From NCBI GenBank assembly GCA_015491735.1, contig WFVH01000100.1, forward strand, positions 1 through 53,255: a stretch of 53,255 bases of DNA, read 5' to 3'. This document shows, one piece after another, positions 9,820-19,014 of this stretch (its first letter is position 1; every line of letters begins with the position of its first letter). A model generated the notes under the pieces. It did not search any database and had not been told where the DNA came from. It was given only the letters and a program-made list of their open reading frames with translations. This stretch comes from Gammaproteobacteria bacterium. GTDB lineage: Bacteria > Pseudomonadota > Gammaproteobacteria > Thiohalospirales > Thiohalospiraceae. Made by a program: the position numbers and the translations under genes.

Positions 9820-10113
9820 ATGACGAAATCGGAGCTTATAGAACGACTGGCGGAGCGGATGCGGGTTCAGTTGCCAGAAAAGGATGTTGAGCTGGCGGTA
9901 AAGGCTATTCTCGACTGCATGGCCCACTCTTTGGCCAATGGAGAGCGTATAGAGGTGCGCGGTTTCGGCAGTTTTTCACTGCATTACCGGCCTCCGCGGG
10001 TAGGCCGGAATCCAAAAACGGGGGAGGCTGTCTCCTTGTCCGGTAAATATGTTCCTCACTTTAAAGCGGGTAAGGAGTTACGCGAACGGGTGAATGCGGG
10101 CATGAAAGGGTAG
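9820..10113 (+). CDS. ihfB: Integration host factor subunit beta
   Basis: A 97-aa HU/IHF-family DNA-bending protein. It has the N-terminal helices [14 protein letters not shown], the core [22 protein letters not shown] with the intercalating proline in RNPKTG, and the C-terminal [12 protein letters not shown]. It pairs with IhfA (not in this window) to bend DNA at specific sites. The frame is open to 9754, but the ATG at 9820 follows AAAGGGGTG and matches the family length. The position after rpsA is conserved. A stem-loop at 10182-10203 may end this transcript. Confidence 0.96.
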   Translation: MTKSELIERLAERMRVQLPEKDVELAVKAILDCMAHSLANGERIEVRGFGSFSLHYRPPRVGRNPKTGEAVSLSGKYVPHFKAGKELRERVNAGMKG

Positions 10114-10181
10114 CCTGCTGCGGCCTGGCTGTCTGCCGCCTTGCATCCTGTTTTCACGGATTTGCCGGATTGATCATTGCG

Positions 10182-10207
10182 AAGGGCGCCTGTGCTGCGC
10201 CCTTTAT
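10182..10207 (+). terminator. Probable rho-independent terminator after ihfB
   Basis: AAGGGCGC (10182-10189), a 7-base loop and GCGCCCTT (10197-10204) give an 8-bp stem, followed by a short TTTAT. The T-tract is weak, so termination may be partial. It lies about 70 bases past ihfB and before hemH on the same strand. Confidence 0.6.
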
Positions 10208-10344
10208 CTATTCCGTTGCCTGACAGGGTACCAGGTGAAAGTAAATGAACAGAACCCGGCCCGGGCATCGTTGATTAGCGGGTTCCTCATTGGGTCCATG
10301 CCACTGTTTCAGTCAGCTCCGATGGGCGTATTGAGCAAAAGTTT

Positions 10345-11460
10345 GTGAGTAGATATCAAACCGAATCCGGCTTTGTTCATGGCGCCGAGGAGCGGATCGG
10401 CGTGTTGTTGACCAATCTGGGAACGCCGGATGCGCCAACCCCTGCCGCGTTGAGACGTTACCTGGCGGAGTTTTTGTGGGATCCGCGTATCGTGGAACTG
10501 CCGCGTCCGCTGTGGTGGCTGATTCTGCATGGTATCGTGTTGAGGACCCGCCCCAGGCGCTCTGCCCGGGCTTACGAGGCGGTCTGGAGCGAGCGCGGTT
10601 CGCCACTGCTTGAAACCACACTCGAGCAGGGAGCAAGAGTGCAACAGTTGTTGTCGGAACGTCTGCCGGGGCCGGTCAAGGTTGTTACAGCCATGCGTTA
10701 TGGACAGCCCTCGATTCGGGATGGGGTGGATGAACTTCGGGGGGCTGGTTGTCGGCGTGTTTTGGTATTGCCACTCTATCCGCAGTATTCGTCAACAACC
10801 ACAGCCTCGACTTTCGATGCTGTATCTGCCTGTTTCACCCGGTTGCGCTGGATTCCCGAGTTGCGTTTTATCACGGGTTATCACGCGGACGCGGCCTATA
10901 TTCGTGCCCTGGCGAACAGCGTCTCCGAGCATTGGGAGCGGCGTGGAAGCCGACCGGAAAAACTGCTTTTTTCATTTCATGGCATTCCTCACAAAGGGTG
11001 GCTGGAAGGTGATCCCTATCCTTGCCAATGTCATGCGACGGCGCGTTTGGTGGCGCAATATCTCGGGCTGGATGATGGCAGTTGGCAGGTGGCGTTCCAG
11101 TCCCGTTTCGGTGCGGCGAAGTGGGTCACCCCTTATACAGATAAAACACTCAAGAGCTGGGCGCGCGCAGGGGTGAAGTCGGTCGACGTGCTTTGCCCCG
11201 GTTTTTCCAGCGATTGCCTGGAAACACTGGAGGAGATAGGACAGGAGAACCGGGATAACTTTATTGAGGCTGGTGGTCAGGTGTTTGAATATATTCCTGC
11301 GCTTAATTCAAGAACGGATCATATCGATGCCTTGGCCAGTCTTGTTGAGCGACATGTTCAAGGGTGGCTCGAGGCTGAAGCGGACTGGGATCCGGAAAAG
11401 AGAAGGGCGTGGGCACGGAACTGCCAGCAGTTGGCGAAGGCGCAGGGGGCAGAGCGCTGA
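10345..11460 (+). CDS. hemH: Ferrochelatase
   Basis: Inserts ferrous iron into protoporphyrin IX, the last step of heme synthesis, usually at the membrane face. The 371-residue protein shows LLTNLGTPDAPT near the start, PLYPQYSSTTTAS in the middle, the metal-site histidine in FSFHGIPHKG, and VDVLCPGFSSDCLETLEEI with the conserved glutamate. The only in-frame start keeping the N terminus is GTG at 10345. It lacks a clear Shine-Dalgarno sequence, so translation may be modest. It converges with the CotH-like gene, leaving a 13-base gap. Confidence 0.95.
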   Translation: MSRYQTESGFVHGAEERIGVLLTNLGTPDAPTPAALRRYLAEFLWDPRIVELPRPLWWLILHGIVLRTRPRRSARAYEAVWSERGSPLLETTLEQGARVQQLLSERLPGPVKVVTAMRYGQPSIRDGVDELRGAGCRRVLVLPLYPQYSSTTTASTFDAVSACFTRLRWIPELRFITGYHADAAYIRALANSVSEHWERRGSRPEKLLFSFHGIPHKGWLEGDPYPCQCHATARLVAQYLGLDDGSWQVAFQSRFGAAKWVTPYTDKTLKSWARAGVKSVDVLCPGFSSDCLETLEEIGQENRDNFIEAGGQVFEYIPALNSRTDHIDALASLVERHVQGWLEAEADWDPEKRRAWARNCQQLAKAQGAER

Positions 11461-11473
11461 GCCGGATTCGGAC

Positions 11474-13153
11474 TCAGTTGCCGACCCGGAAATGGAGCAC
11501 GCCGTAGTAGTAACGGTTGTCTTTTTCATACAGATCAAATGATGTTTGCCAGTTCGTTTCCGGCTGTTTGCTGTCCCTCGCAATGATGCGCAGAAAATAG
11601 CTGCCCGGCGTCAGATTCAGCGGAAGATTCAGGTAGGTCTCCGTAACTCCCTGTTGATCGAGAACAATGGTGCTGGCTTCAAACTCGTGGCTTGAGGCGA
11701 TGGTGATATCGTAGCTTATTTCATCTCCTTGCAGGTCATATGACGCGTCCCATGACACGCTCAATATGCCATCCTCCAGTACCGGTTTATGTGACCAAAA
11801 CGGCATGGGGCGCTCAAGAAAATCGATGAAATCCCTGTGGTTGTGGATGAGCTCCTGAATCAAGCGGCCGTATTCATCTTGCCAGGCCGTCAGGCGGGCC
11901 TGCCTCCCCACCGCGGCAATTGGCAGATGCACGAAGTCGGGCGGGCGACTGATCAGCGGTTCGACCTGTGGCCTGTAACTGTCGAGCAGCGCCTGAATGG
12001 CCGTATCGTTCAGATAGCGTGAGCGAATTTCGGCGACCGCCTTGATGAGATCATCCAGGTTACCCGGTTGCTGCAGAAAACGGCGGTGGAGCGGGACACG
12101 CCACCAGTTACTGACTCCTCTTCGCCAGCGCGCGGAGTAGTAGTTGTTGAACTCTCCTCCACCCTGCCGGAGAACCTGTTGATCGAACCCCCAGGCGTCA
12201 TCGTAGTCCCATGGAATGAAATAGAATTTGTCACTGCCGGCCGGATTATAGAGGTAGAAGTTTTTCGAGACAGTGTCCCAGTTGCCCATCAAGATGGTCG
12301 CAGCAAGCCAGCTCAGATAGTTGTTGCGGTTGAAGTATTTGTTGAATACGGTAGCAAAATCATTGGACTCATCCTCGACCCCGGCAATCATCTGCAGCAG
12401 TTTCCGATGCTCGCTGCCCCGTTTGATCTCCAGTATCTGTTCGAATTTCTCCTCGTCGGCAGGTTGACCGTTGCCATCCAGTTTCAGCGCATCGACGTAG
12501 TAGAAATGAAACAGCTCCGCCTTGTACAGCCCCGAGTCCTTGTCCCAGTTGCGGTTGAGCAGATACTCCTTGCCGACATGCTCCACATGGGTAAACAATC
12601 CATAGTCCTGCCCGTCAATAGCCAATTGGACAAACTGGGTGCGTAATGCGGGCAGGTGGGGAATGGTGCTGAACAGATCGAAACTCAGTTTGTTACGTAC
12701 CCGGGTGATATCGAAGGGGTGTTTGTTCAATTGCAAGCGACGCTCGCCCCGCCATAATCTTTCCTTGCTGTCCAGTTTTATCCGGTACGATTTTTGCGCC
12801 GCCAGCCGTGACGTGTTGCCCCGTTGTCTCAAGGTGGCGTTGGAGAGGGAGCCATCGTTCCCGAAGTCATCGCTTTGAAAATGAACGTTGATTTCCGGTT
12901 TGAAATCATCATGGGGATTGGTATCGTTGTTTACGTCTTCAAGCGTGTAGCCGCCGGGATCGGTAACGGTTGTCAACTGTACTTTCAGTACCTGGTGGCT
13001 GCTGTTTTCATACCAGACGCCGGGATCCTGGATATCGCTGTCATCGGGAACAAAAATGCTGGCGGGCGGTTCGCTGGAGAAGGGATAACAGCCCGCAAGT
13101 AGCGGGACGATGGCGAATGCCGCGACGGCAAGGAAGGGGAATCGTGTTCTCAT
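11474..13153 (-). CDS. CotH-kinase family lipoprotein
   Basis: A 559-residue protein with a lipoprotein signal (hydrophobic stretch ending VPLLAGC, cysteine about 22), so it is likely anchored in the outer membrane or periplasm. The middle is a CotH-type atypical kinase fold: KSYRIKLDSKERLW, KHPFDITRVRNKLSFDLF, YGLFTHVEHVGKEYL, then MGNWDTVSKNFYLY and FIPWDYDDAWGFDQQ. The two aspartate motifs match the catalytic and metal sites known from Bacillus CotH, so kinase activity is plausible. About 100 C-terminal residues look like a fibronectin-like beta domain. No partner gene is adjacent, so the substrate is unknown. The gene stands alone between hemH and a foldback repeat. Confidence 0.85.
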   Translation of the reverse strand: MRTRFPFLAVAAFAIVPLLAGCYPFSSEPPASIFVPDDSDIQDPGVWYENSSHQVLKVQLTTVTDPGGYTLEDVNNDTNPHDDFKPEINVHFQSDDFGNDGSLSNATLRQRGNTSRLAAQKSYRIKLDSKERLWRGERRLQLNKHPFDITRVRNKLSFDLFSTIPHLPALRTQFVQLAIDGQDYGLFTHVEHVGKEYLLNRNWDKDSGLYKAELFHFYYVDALKLDGNGQPADEEKFEQILEIKRGSEHRKLLQMIAGVEDESNDFATVFNKYFNRNNYLSWLAATILMGNWDTVSKNFYLYNPAGSDKFYFIPWDYDDAWGFDQQVLRQGGGEFNNYYSARWRRGVSNWWRVPLHRRFLQQPGNLDDLIKAVAEIRSRYLNDTAIQALLDSYRPQVEPLISRPPDFVHLPIAAVGRQARLTAWQDEYGRLIQELIHNHRDFIDFLERPMPFWSHKPVLEDGILSVSWDASYDLQGDEISYDITIASSHEFEASTIVLDQQGVTETYLNLPLNLTPGSYFLRIIARDSKQPETNWQTSFDLYEKDNRYYYGVLHFRVGN

Positions 13154-13256
13154 TGCGGACTCTTCGATGGGGGGAATGGTGCACGATCATTCGTGCATAA
13201 CAGTATAGCATGCCGAATAGTGCGTACAGCAAGCACGGGGAAGAGCTGCGGGATTT

Positions 13257-13409
13257 GTAACTATTCAGCTCACCCCTGAAATTCGCCATTTCTGCGTTGA
13301 AAAATGGTCATTTACACGCGTAAACTCCCATTTTTCGCCTTGAACTGACGAATCTCAGAGGCAATCTGAACAGTTACCGGCTTGTTTCATACTATGCTGA
13401 ATAGTTACC
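13257..13409 (+). repeat. Foldback (MITE-like) element, copy 2, complete
   Basis: The core runs from GTAACTATTCAG (from 13257) to CTGAACAGTTACC (13366-13378). A 31-base tail ends in a second CTGAATAGTTACC (13397-13409). Nested internal inverted repeats (AAAAATGG / CCATTTTT and TTTACACG / GTAAA) make the core foldable. It is almost the exact inverse of copy 1. It lies between the upstream end of the CotH-like gene and the downstream end of smr. There is no coding capacity; a short minus-strand frame starting in it is an artefact. Confidence 0.9.
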
Positions 13410-13430
13410 GGGATTTTTCTTCTGGAAAAG

Positions 13431-13982
13431 CTACTTCCGTTTCAGCAAGACATAGAGTGCGCCGGTGCCGCCATCTTCCGGGCGGGCCGAACAGAATGCA
13501 AGAATTTCATCACGCTGCCGCAACCATGCGTTGACCCGGTTTTTCAACACCGGTTTCTGCTGTTTCGAGCCGAAACCCTTACCATGGATTATTCGCACGC
13601 AGTTGATGCGTCGAACCCGGCAGTGACGCAGAAACCCGGCCAGCGCCTGATGCGCTTGAGGGATGTTCATACCGTGCAGATCCAGTTTTGCGCCATCGCT
13701 GTATTGTCCGCGGCGAAGCTTGCGCAGCACACTGTGCTGAATACCCGGCCGGAGGAAGATCAGCTCATCGCCGGCTTCGACTTCAACATGTTCCAGCGGC
13801 ATGACGGCCATCTCCCGCAAAACCTCGACCTGGTCCCGTTCAGTTTGACGCGGGTGCGGGGGCGGACGCCGGGGTTCTGGAGCAACCCGGTTTTCGTCGA
13901 AGCCAAGCGGGTGAACATCTTTCATCGCTGCCCGGAAGAGTGCCGCGCCGGTATCATCTGGATGTTTTTTTTCTCTTGTCAC
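13431..13982 (-). CDS. Smr-domain protein (SmrA/YdaL-like)
   Basis: A 183-aa protein with a C-terminal Smr domain: KLDLHGMNIPQAHQALAGFL carries the LDLHG motif, VRIIHGKGFGS the HGKG motif, and VNAWLRQRDEILAFCSA follows. In the family Smr is a nicking or RNA/DNA endonuclease domain. The N-terminal part LFRAAMKDVHPL is typical of stand-alone SmrA proteins. I use the GTG at 13982, with AAAGG upstream and a length near E. coli SmrA; an ATG at 14087 would add 35 residues unlike the family. The gene is divergent from surE and ends 21 bases from the foldback element. Confidence 0.85.
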   Translation of the reverse strand: MTREKKHPDDTGAALFRAAMKDVHPLGFDENRVAPEPRRPPPHPRQTERDQVEVLREMAVMPLEHVEVEAGDELIFLRPGIQHSVLRKLRRGQYSDGAKLDLHGMNIPQAHQALAGFLRHCRVRRINCVRIIHGKGFGSKQQKPVLKNRVNAWLRQRDEILAFCSARPEDGGTGALYVLLKRK

Positions 13983-14217
13983 CGCAAAATGACCTTTATT
14001 GCTATCGATTGTCCTGGTATGACTGACCCGGCAACAATATATCCCGCATTCAGCCGTCGTTCGCCGGTCAGCAGCAAGGTGGCACATGACGGCCTTTCAC
14101 TTGAAAACAAACAGTTAGGAACCTCAAGCCGCCTTCAGTTCTGCGCCATCACATTTGCCAATGGAACGACTATTGGCTGCCAGCGATGCCTTGATCGGAA
14201 GGACGGGTCAAGTCCTG

Positions 14218-14245
14218 AATATAGCCGATATTGATGCCAGGTTAA
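14218..14245 (-). promoter_or_regulatory. Candidate sigma-70 promoter for smr
   Basis: On the minus strand TTAACC (14245-14240) and TATATT (14223-14218) are 16 bases apart, four and five of six matches to consensus. A transcript starting near 14211 would have a leader of about 230 nt before the GTG. Nothing else is recognisable in the 347-base gap between smr and surE. Confidence 0.35.
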
Positions 14246-14329
14246 TACCCTGACAGAGCACTAGAGATCAATTGTACAAGATATGCGAGAATACCCCGGA
14301 TTTTTGATAGCGGACAGCTAAGGTTAATA

Positions 14330-15079
14330 ATGAAAATCCTGGTTAGTAACGATGATGGATATCATGCCGAGGGAATAATCGCCCTTGCCGCGGCCTTGTC
14401 GGAACAGGCGCAGGTTACCGTGGTTGCGCCTGACCGGGATCGTAGCGGTGCGAGTAACTCATTGACACTGGACAATCCGTTGCGGGCGCACCGGGGAGAG
14501 AATGGTTTTTTCCGCGTCGAGGGAACACCGACCGATTGTGTGCATCTGGCAATTACCGGATTGCTGGATGAGGAGCACGACATGGTGGTGGCCGGTATCA
14601 ATGCCGGCGCCAATCTGGGTGATGACGTGCTCTATTCGGGTACCGTCGCCGCGGCTACCGAGGGCCGCTTCATGGGGTTGCCGGCGATGGCCCTGTCGCT
14701 GGCGGGGCCGGCGTTACGTTATTATGCTACAGCGTGCAGGGTAGCCCGCATTCTCGTTGGCCGGCTAAAAAATGAACCGCTGCCGGCAGATACCATCCTC
14801 AACGTCAATGTTCCGGACGTACCGTGGGAGGAGATTGCCGGTTTTGAGGTGACCCGCCTGGGCCACCGGCACAAGGCCGAACCGATGATTCGTGATGTAG
14901 ATCCCAGAGGAAGGGATATTTTCTGGGTAGGGCCGCCGGGTAGCGAGCAGGATGCTGGCCCCGGCACCGATTTCCACGCTGTTCGCCATAACCGGGTCTC
15001 CATTACACCGCTGCAGGTGGATTTGACCTGCTACACAGCGCTGGACAAGCTGGCCAGGTGGGTGGATAAACTGACATGA
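14330..15079 (+). CDS. surE: 5'/3'-nucleotidase SurE (survival protein)
   Basis: Metal-dependent nucleoside monophosphate and short polyphosphate phosphatase of 249 aa. The N terminus [16 protein letters not shown] has the paired aspartates that bind the divalent metal. [17 protein letters not shown] carries the serine and nearby residues of the active site, and [21 protein letters not shown] the conserved asparagine loop. AAGG lies ahead of the ATG. Its stop overlaps the pcm start (ATGA). The order surE-pcm-(membrane protein)-nlpD-rpoS is a classical gammaproteobacterial stationary-phase cluster. Confidence 0.97.
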   Translation: MKILVSNDDGYHAEGIIALAAALSEQAQVTVVAPDRDRSGASNSLTLDNPLRAHRGENGFFRVEGTPTDCVHLAITGLLDEEHDMVVAGINAGANLGDDVLYSGTVAAATEGRFMGLPAMALSLAGPALRYYATACRVARILVGRLKNEPLPADTILNVNVPDVPWEEIAGFEVTRLGHRHKAEPMIRDVDPRGRDIFWVGPPGSEQDAGPGTDFHAVRHNRVSITPLQVDLTCYTALDKLARWVDKLT

Positions 15080-15735
15080 ACAGCCACAGCCATTCAGGGA
15101 TCGGCATGACATCGCAGCGTACCCGTGACCGGTTGGCGCAGCGGCTGCAGGAGAAAGGGATTCAGGATCAGGTCGTGCTGTCCGTCATGCGCACGATTCC
15201 CCGCCATCTGTTTGTGGACGAGGCGTTGTCCAGCAGGGCCTATGAGGATACAGCACTGCCCATCGGTCATGGACAGACGATTTCGCAGCCTTACGTCGTG
15301 GCCTCCATGACCGAGGCGCTGCTGGCGGCGGGTCCTTGCCAGAAGGTGCTGGAGATAGGTACCGGCTGTGGATATCAGACAGCCGTGCTGGCCTGTCTGG
15401 TTGGGGAGGTATACAGCATCGAACGTGTCGCCCCGTTGCTGCGGCAGGCCCGTGTTCTGCTTCGCAAGCTGAATTTGTATAATCTCCATCTGAAAGTTGG
15501 TGACGGTATCGAGGGGTGGAAGTCATCGGCTCCCTATGACGGGATTTTGGTGGCGGCAGCGGCGGAAGAGATTCCGGAGGGGTTGCTCATGCAGCTTGGC
15601 GAGGGGGGGCGGATGATCATTCCCGTCACCACTGCCAACGGTGTCCAGGAGTTGATTCGTGTAACCCGCCGCGGAAGCGAGTATCATTGCGAGACACTGG
15701 GTATTGTCAAATTTGTGCCGCTGGTTCGGGATTGA
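15076..15735 (+). CDS. pcm: Protein-L-isoaspartate O-methyltransferase
   Basis: Methylates L-isoaspartyl residues in aged proteins with S-adenosylmethionine, starting their repair. The 219-aa protein holds the family motif [19 protein letters not shown] and the SAM-binding [26 protein letters not shown] and [19 protein letters not shown] follow, all in the expected order. The N terminus (about 14 residues, histidine- and serine-rich) is slightly longer than in E. coli; ATG at 15106 ([14 protein letters not shown]) is a possible alternative start. The first ATG overlaps surE by four bases, which favours it. Confidence 0.96.
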   Translation: MNSHSHSGIGMTSQRTRDRLAQRLQEKGIQDQVVLSVMRTIPRHLFVDEALSSRAYEDTALPIGHGQTISQPYVVASMTEALLAAGPCQKVLEIGTGCGYQTAVLACLVGEVYSIERVAPLLRQARVLLRKLNLYNLHLKVGDGIEGWKSSAPYDGILVAAAAEEIPEGLLMQLGEGGRMIIPVTTANGVQELIRVTRRGSEYHCETLGIVKFVPLVRD

Positions 15736-16046
15736 GTCAAAACGTTGGTGCTCCGTCAAGGTGGCGATTCAGGATGCCGTTTGGCCTGCGGTTGGTATTT
15801 CGCTACTGTATCGTACTGCCGGGCGGGCAGCCGCCATTATCTGCGCACGGCGTCTTGCCGCGAAAAACAGCGCGGGAGCGCTGTATTCCGGATTGTTACC
15901 TTGGTGGAGCACGGGGATAACAGTGGAATCCGATAGCCATCTATTGCCGGGTAAGTAGTCATGTGTTCTTCTTGTGTCCCTGATTCAACAGGTTGTCTCG
16001 CCGCCCTGCAGATTATGTGTGCGGTTCGCCGGGAGGTGTGCGCGCG
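15736..16046 (+). other. 311-base gap between pcm and the VTT-domain gene
   Basis: I see no convincing gene here; the short open frames have no ribosome site and no recognisable protein. A 7-bp stem, ACAGCGC (15867-15873), loop GGGA, GCGCTGT (15878-15884), is preceded by five A residues. Read on the minus strand it looks like a weak terminator, although no minus-strand gene is nearby. Confidence 0.4.
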
Positions 16047-16622
16047 GTGAAACTGTTTTCTTCTCTTTACGGGCGGGCAATGCAATGGGCCAGGCATCCA
16101 CGTGCGCCCTGGTTTCTGGGCGGATTGAGCTTTGCCGAATCCTCCTTTTTCCCGATCCCCCCCGATGTAATGCTGGCTCCCATGGCGTTGGCCAGGCCGG
16201 AGCGGGCCATGGGATACGCGCTCCTGACGACGTTGACATCGGTGGCGGGTGGCATACTGGGCTATTTGCTGGGTGTCTTCTTCTTTGAGCTGATTGAACC
16301 ACTGCTTCATGACGCCGGTTATTGGGGGAAGTTCGAGCAGGCGCGCCACTGGTTCGACGAATACGGCTTCTGGGCCATTCTGATTGCCGGTTTCTCTCCC
16401 GTACCTTACAAAGTGTTTACTGTGGCGGCGGGTGCAATGGCGATGATGTTTTTCCCTTTTGTGGCGGCCTCCGTCCTTGGCCGCGGATTACGTTTCTTCC
16501 TGGTGGCAGGGTTGATGAAATGGGGCGGAGAGCCGATGGAGAAGAGATTGCACACCTATATTGACTATCTGGGCTGGCTGACCGTTATCGCCGGTGTGGT
16601 TGGATATCTTGTGCTAAAGTAG
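16047..16622 (+). CDS. YqaA/DedA-type (VTT domain) inner-membrane protein
   Basis: A membrane protein of 191 aa. FFPIPPDVMLAPMALARP gives the proline-bearing re-entrant motif of this family, and GFSPVPYKVFTVAAGAMAM the second, separated by hydrophobic helices. Family members are small transporters or lipid scramblase-like proteins, and YqaA itself is uncharacterised. An ATG at 15993 is open in frame, but GTG at 16047 has a strong GGGAGGT ribosome site and gives the usual N terminus VKLFSSLYGRAM. It is seven bases ahead of nlpD, inside the surE-pcm-nlpD-rpoS cluster, a position often held by this gene in related genomes. Confidence 0.88.
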   Translation: MKLFSSLYGRAMQWARHPRAPWFLGGLSFAESSFFPIPPDVMLAPMALARPERAMGYALLTTLTSVAGGILGYLLGVFFFELIEPLLHDAGYWGKFEQARHWFDEYGFWAILIAGFSPVPYKVFTVAAGAMAMMFFPFVAASVLGRGLRFFLVAGLMKWGGEPMEKRLHTYIDYLGWLTVIAGVVGYLVLK

Positions 16623-16629
16623 GCGGGCG

Positions 16630-17448
16630 ATGAAGAGCAGCCAGCCAACATTTCTGCTGATACTGTTTTTTCTGTCGGTGATGGGGGGGTGTACCGGTAA
16701 ACCGGTTCTGGTTGGCGACCGCGGTTCCAGTCTGGCATGGCATCCGCGGTTTCATACCGCGCAGCATGGTGATACACTCTACTCCATCGCCTGGAAATAT
16801 GGTCAGGATTTCCGGCGGGTGGCGGAGTGGAACAGGATCCCCCCGCCCTATGTCATCCGGCCCGGGCAGCGTATTCGTATCGCGCCACCGCCGGAATTTG
16901 GCAGAACAGGCCGTGCTGCAGAACAACCTTCCCCTTCCGATGACTCACTCTCCACCACTTCCACTCCCCGGGCAAGGGCGTATCCTCTCCCGGGTTCGAC
17001 TGCGCCCCGGACGGAGAGAGACGCCCTGCCTGCTCCAGATATCGCGTCAGCGGAACCAGCGCCGGGTGAGGGGGATGATATCGTCTGGCAATGGCCAACG
17101 TCGGGAGAGCTGTTTGTGGCTCGTAGCGGTGCCGGAAAACAGCGCCGCGGTATCAATATCAAGGGGCGAAGAGGTCAGCCAATCCATGCAGCGGCTTCTG
17201 GTAAAGTAGTGTACAGTGGCAACGGGTTGATTGGTTATGGCAAGCTTATTATTTTGAAACACAGTAATCAGTACCTTAGCGCCTACGCCCACAACTGGGA
17301 GTTGCTGGTAAGCGAAGGAGAGCAGGTGGCCAGGGGGGCGCAGATTGCCAGAATGGGTAGCAGCGGCGTCGATCAGGTGATGTTGCACTTTGAGATTCGG
17401 CACAATGGCAAACCTGTCGATCCACTGCACTATCTTCCGAAACGTTAG
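16630..17448 (+). CDS. nlpD: Murein hydrolase activator lipoprotein NlpD
   Basis: A 272-aa lipoprotein (hydrophobic leader ending SVMGGC) with a LysM peptidoglycan-binding domain (HGDTLYSIAWKYGQDF to IRPGQRIRIA). A proline- and serine-rich linker follows, then a C-terminal LytM/M23 domain (GINIKGRRGQPIHAAASG, SAYAHNWELLV, LHFEIRHNGKPVDPLHYLP). The first metal-ligand segment of active M23 enzymes is changed (GINI instead of HxGxD), consistent with NlpD acting as an activator of the amidase AmiC rather than as an enzyme. It is shorter than E. coli NlpD (379 aa), mainly in the linker. It lies directly upstream of rpoS. Confidence 0.94.
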   Translation: MKSSQPTFLLILFFLSVMGGCTGKPVLVGDRGSSLAWHPRFHTAQHGDTLYSIAWKYGQDFRRVAEWNRIPPPYVIRPGQRIRIAPPPEFGRTGRAAEQPSPSDDSLSTTSTPRARAYPLPGSTAPRTERDALPAPDIASAEPAPGEGDDIVWQWPTSGELFVARSGAGKQRRGINIKGRRGQPIHAAASGKVVYSGNGLIGYGKLIILKHSNQYLSAYAHNWELLVSEGEQVARGAQIARMGSSGVDQVMLHFEIRHNGKPVDPLHYLPKR

Positions 17449-17460
17449 GAATACAACCTT

Positions 17461-18417
17461 ATGAAGGAGCATACAGATCCCCCGTCACAGTGGGAGGATA
17501 CGGCCATAAACGATGATGAGGCCATGGCAACCGTGCCTCCGGCTGACGCGGAGCAGGTGATTCCGCCGGCCACCATCCCGGACAAGCAGCTTGACGCTAC
17601 CCGCCTCTATTTGAGTGAAATAGGCTTTTCTCCTCTGCTGAGTGCAGAGGAGGAGGTTCGCTATGCGCGTCTCGCACTCGCGGGGGATGCGCGGGCGCGC
17701 AATCACATGATCGAGAGTAATCTGCGCCTGGTTGTCAAGATTGCGCGGCGCTATCTCAACCGCGGGCTGCCGCTCCTGGATCTGATCGAGGAGGGAAACC
17801 TGGGTTTGATTCGTGCCGTGGAAAAGTTCGATCCGGAGCGGGGATTTCGTTTCTCCACCTATGCAACCTGGTGGATCCGTCAGACCATCGAACGGGCGAT
17901 CATGAATCAGACACGAACCATCCGGCTGCCCATTCATGTCGTCAAGGAGCTGAACGTCTACCTGCGTGCTGCACGCCATCTGGCGCAAACAGAGGGGGGA
18001 GAGCCAACGCCTGATGATATTGCCCGGTTTCTCGATAAACCCGCAGAAGATGTTATGCGTTTGATGGGGTTCAGGGAGCGCATCGCCTCTGTCGATGAGC
18101 CATTGGGGCGCGATACGGAAAAGTCCATGCTGGAGTCCATTCCTGACGAGGGGAATACGGACCCGGCGGAGATCTTGCAGGATGATGATATGCAGAGCCA
18201 TCTGGAGATATGGCTGTCTCAGCTTAACGAGAAGCAGCGGGAGGTTGTTGTCCGCCGCTTCGGTTTGGAGGGCAGGGGAGTTTCAACACTGGAAGAGGTC
18301 GGGAAAGAGATTGGCGTGACCCGGGAACGGGTTCGTCAGATACAGATGGAGGCGTTGCGGCGCCTGCGGCAAATACTGGAGAATGACGGTTTTTCAGTAG
18401 AAACCCTGTTCGAATAG
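17461..18417 (+). CDS. rpoS: RNA polymerase sigma factor RpoS
   Basis: Stationary-phase and general stress sigma factor of 318 aa. [20 protein letters not shown] is sigma region 1.2, and [12 protein letters not shown] with [19 protein letters not shown] gives regions 2.1-2.4. [15 protein letters not shown] begins region 3, and [20 protein letters not shown] is the region 4.2 helix-turn-helix. The nlpD-rpoS order and 12-base gap are conserved. In E. coli the main rpoS promoter lies in nlpD; I have not identified one here. It ends 195 bases from the converging roadblock gene. Confidence 0.97.
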   Translation: MKEHTDPPSQWEDTAINDDEAMATVPPADAEQVIPPATIPDKQLDATRLYLSEIGFSPLLSAEEEVRYARLALAGDARARNHMIESNLRLVVKIARRYLNRGLPLLDLIEEGNLGLIRAVEKFDPERGFRFSTYATWWIRQTIERAIMNQTRTIRLPIHVVKELNVYLRAARHLAQTEGGEPTPDDIARFLDKPAEDVMRLMGFRERIASVDEPLGRDTEKSMLESIPDEGNTDPAEILQDDDMQSHLEIWLSQLNEKQREVVVRRFGLEGRGVSTLEEVGKEIGVTRERVRQIQMEALRRLRQILENDGFSVETLFE

Positions 18418-18612
18418 CGGTGTTGGCCGGGCATGCTCAACCAGACTCCAATCGTGGATCGGGAACGATGGCAAGTCCGGTTGGGGCAGGCGAGGTTGGG
18501 CCGGTGGATCCGGCCCCGCTTCGCTTCGGCACGCCGGTGGGGTGCCGGGTTGTTTCTGGCCGGTACAGCTGTTCAGTCTCTTTTTTTTGGCGCAGCAACT
18601 GTCGGCAAGGCG

Positions 18613-18975
18613 CTATATCAGTTTGGCGATACTCTCCGCCGCGCGCTTGACATCGAGAAAAATCAGCCCCAGTTTTGCCTGTGGTTTTGCCAGCACGGTG
18701 ATAACGGCATCCGGTCCGGCGTAGGTCATCAGAATGTAACCTTTGTCACCTTTGATAAGGGTCTGTTCCAGTGTTCCACGGGCCAGCTCCTGGGAAGTAC
18801 GATCGCCAAGAGAGAGCATCGCGGCGCTCATTGCCCCCATACGGTCTTCATCGAGTTCTGTGGGTAGCACGCTGGACATCATCAAACCATCGGTGGATAT
18901 GACTGCAGATGCCTCGATGTCAGCCGAGGTTCCATTGAGTTCTTTCAGAATCGAACTAAGCATTTCTTCGCGCAT
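18613..18975 (-). CDS. Roadblock/LC7 domain protein
   Basis: A 120-residue protein made only of a roadblock/LC7 fold. It has a first helix MREEMLSSILKELNGTS, a strand ADIEASAVISTDGLMMSSVLP, then the helix DEDRMGAMSAAMLSLGDRTSQEL, and strands GYILMTYAGPDAVITVLAKP with a final helix VKRAAESIAKLI. In bacteria such proteins dimerise and regulate Ras-like GTPases (MglB for MglA, CvnB in Streptomyces conservons). It is the last gene of the minus-strand cluster, but a foldback element and about 370 bases separate it from the second roadblock-like gene. A candidate promoter lies in that gap. GGAGTAAAG before the ATG is a good ribosome site. Confidence 0.88.
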   Translation of the reverse strand: MREEMLSSILKELNGTSADIEASAVISTDGLMMSSVLPTELDEDRMGAMSAAMLSLGDRTSQELARGTLEQTLIKGDKGYILMTYAGPDAVITVLAKPQAKLGLIFLDVKRAAESIAKLI

Positions 18976-19014
18976 GGGCTTTACTCCTGGTGGAATGGTA
19001 GTAATATCTAATCA

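Noticed and set aside
8092-9927. 611-codon open frame on the minus strand opposite rpsA
   Set aside because: It mirrors the strongly biased codon use of rpsA, has no recognisable domain and no ribosome site; the plus-strand S1 repeats are unmistakable.
13983-14087. Extended N terminus of the Smr protein from ATG 14087
   Set aside because: The additional 35 residues are Cys/Arg-rich and unlike any SmrA; the GTG at 13982 gives the family length.
13584-14234. 216-codon plus-strand frame opposite smr
   Set aside because: The Smr motifs LDLHG and HGKG on the minus strand identify the real gene; the plus frame ends before surE without function.
15704-15958. Short plus-strand frames downstream of pcm
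   Set aside because: Three overlapping frames of about equal length, none with a ribosome site or recognisable sequence.
18433-18867. 144-codon plus-strand frame after rpoS
   Set aside because: It overlaps the roadblock gene on the opposite strand, lacks a ribosome site and shows no conserved features.
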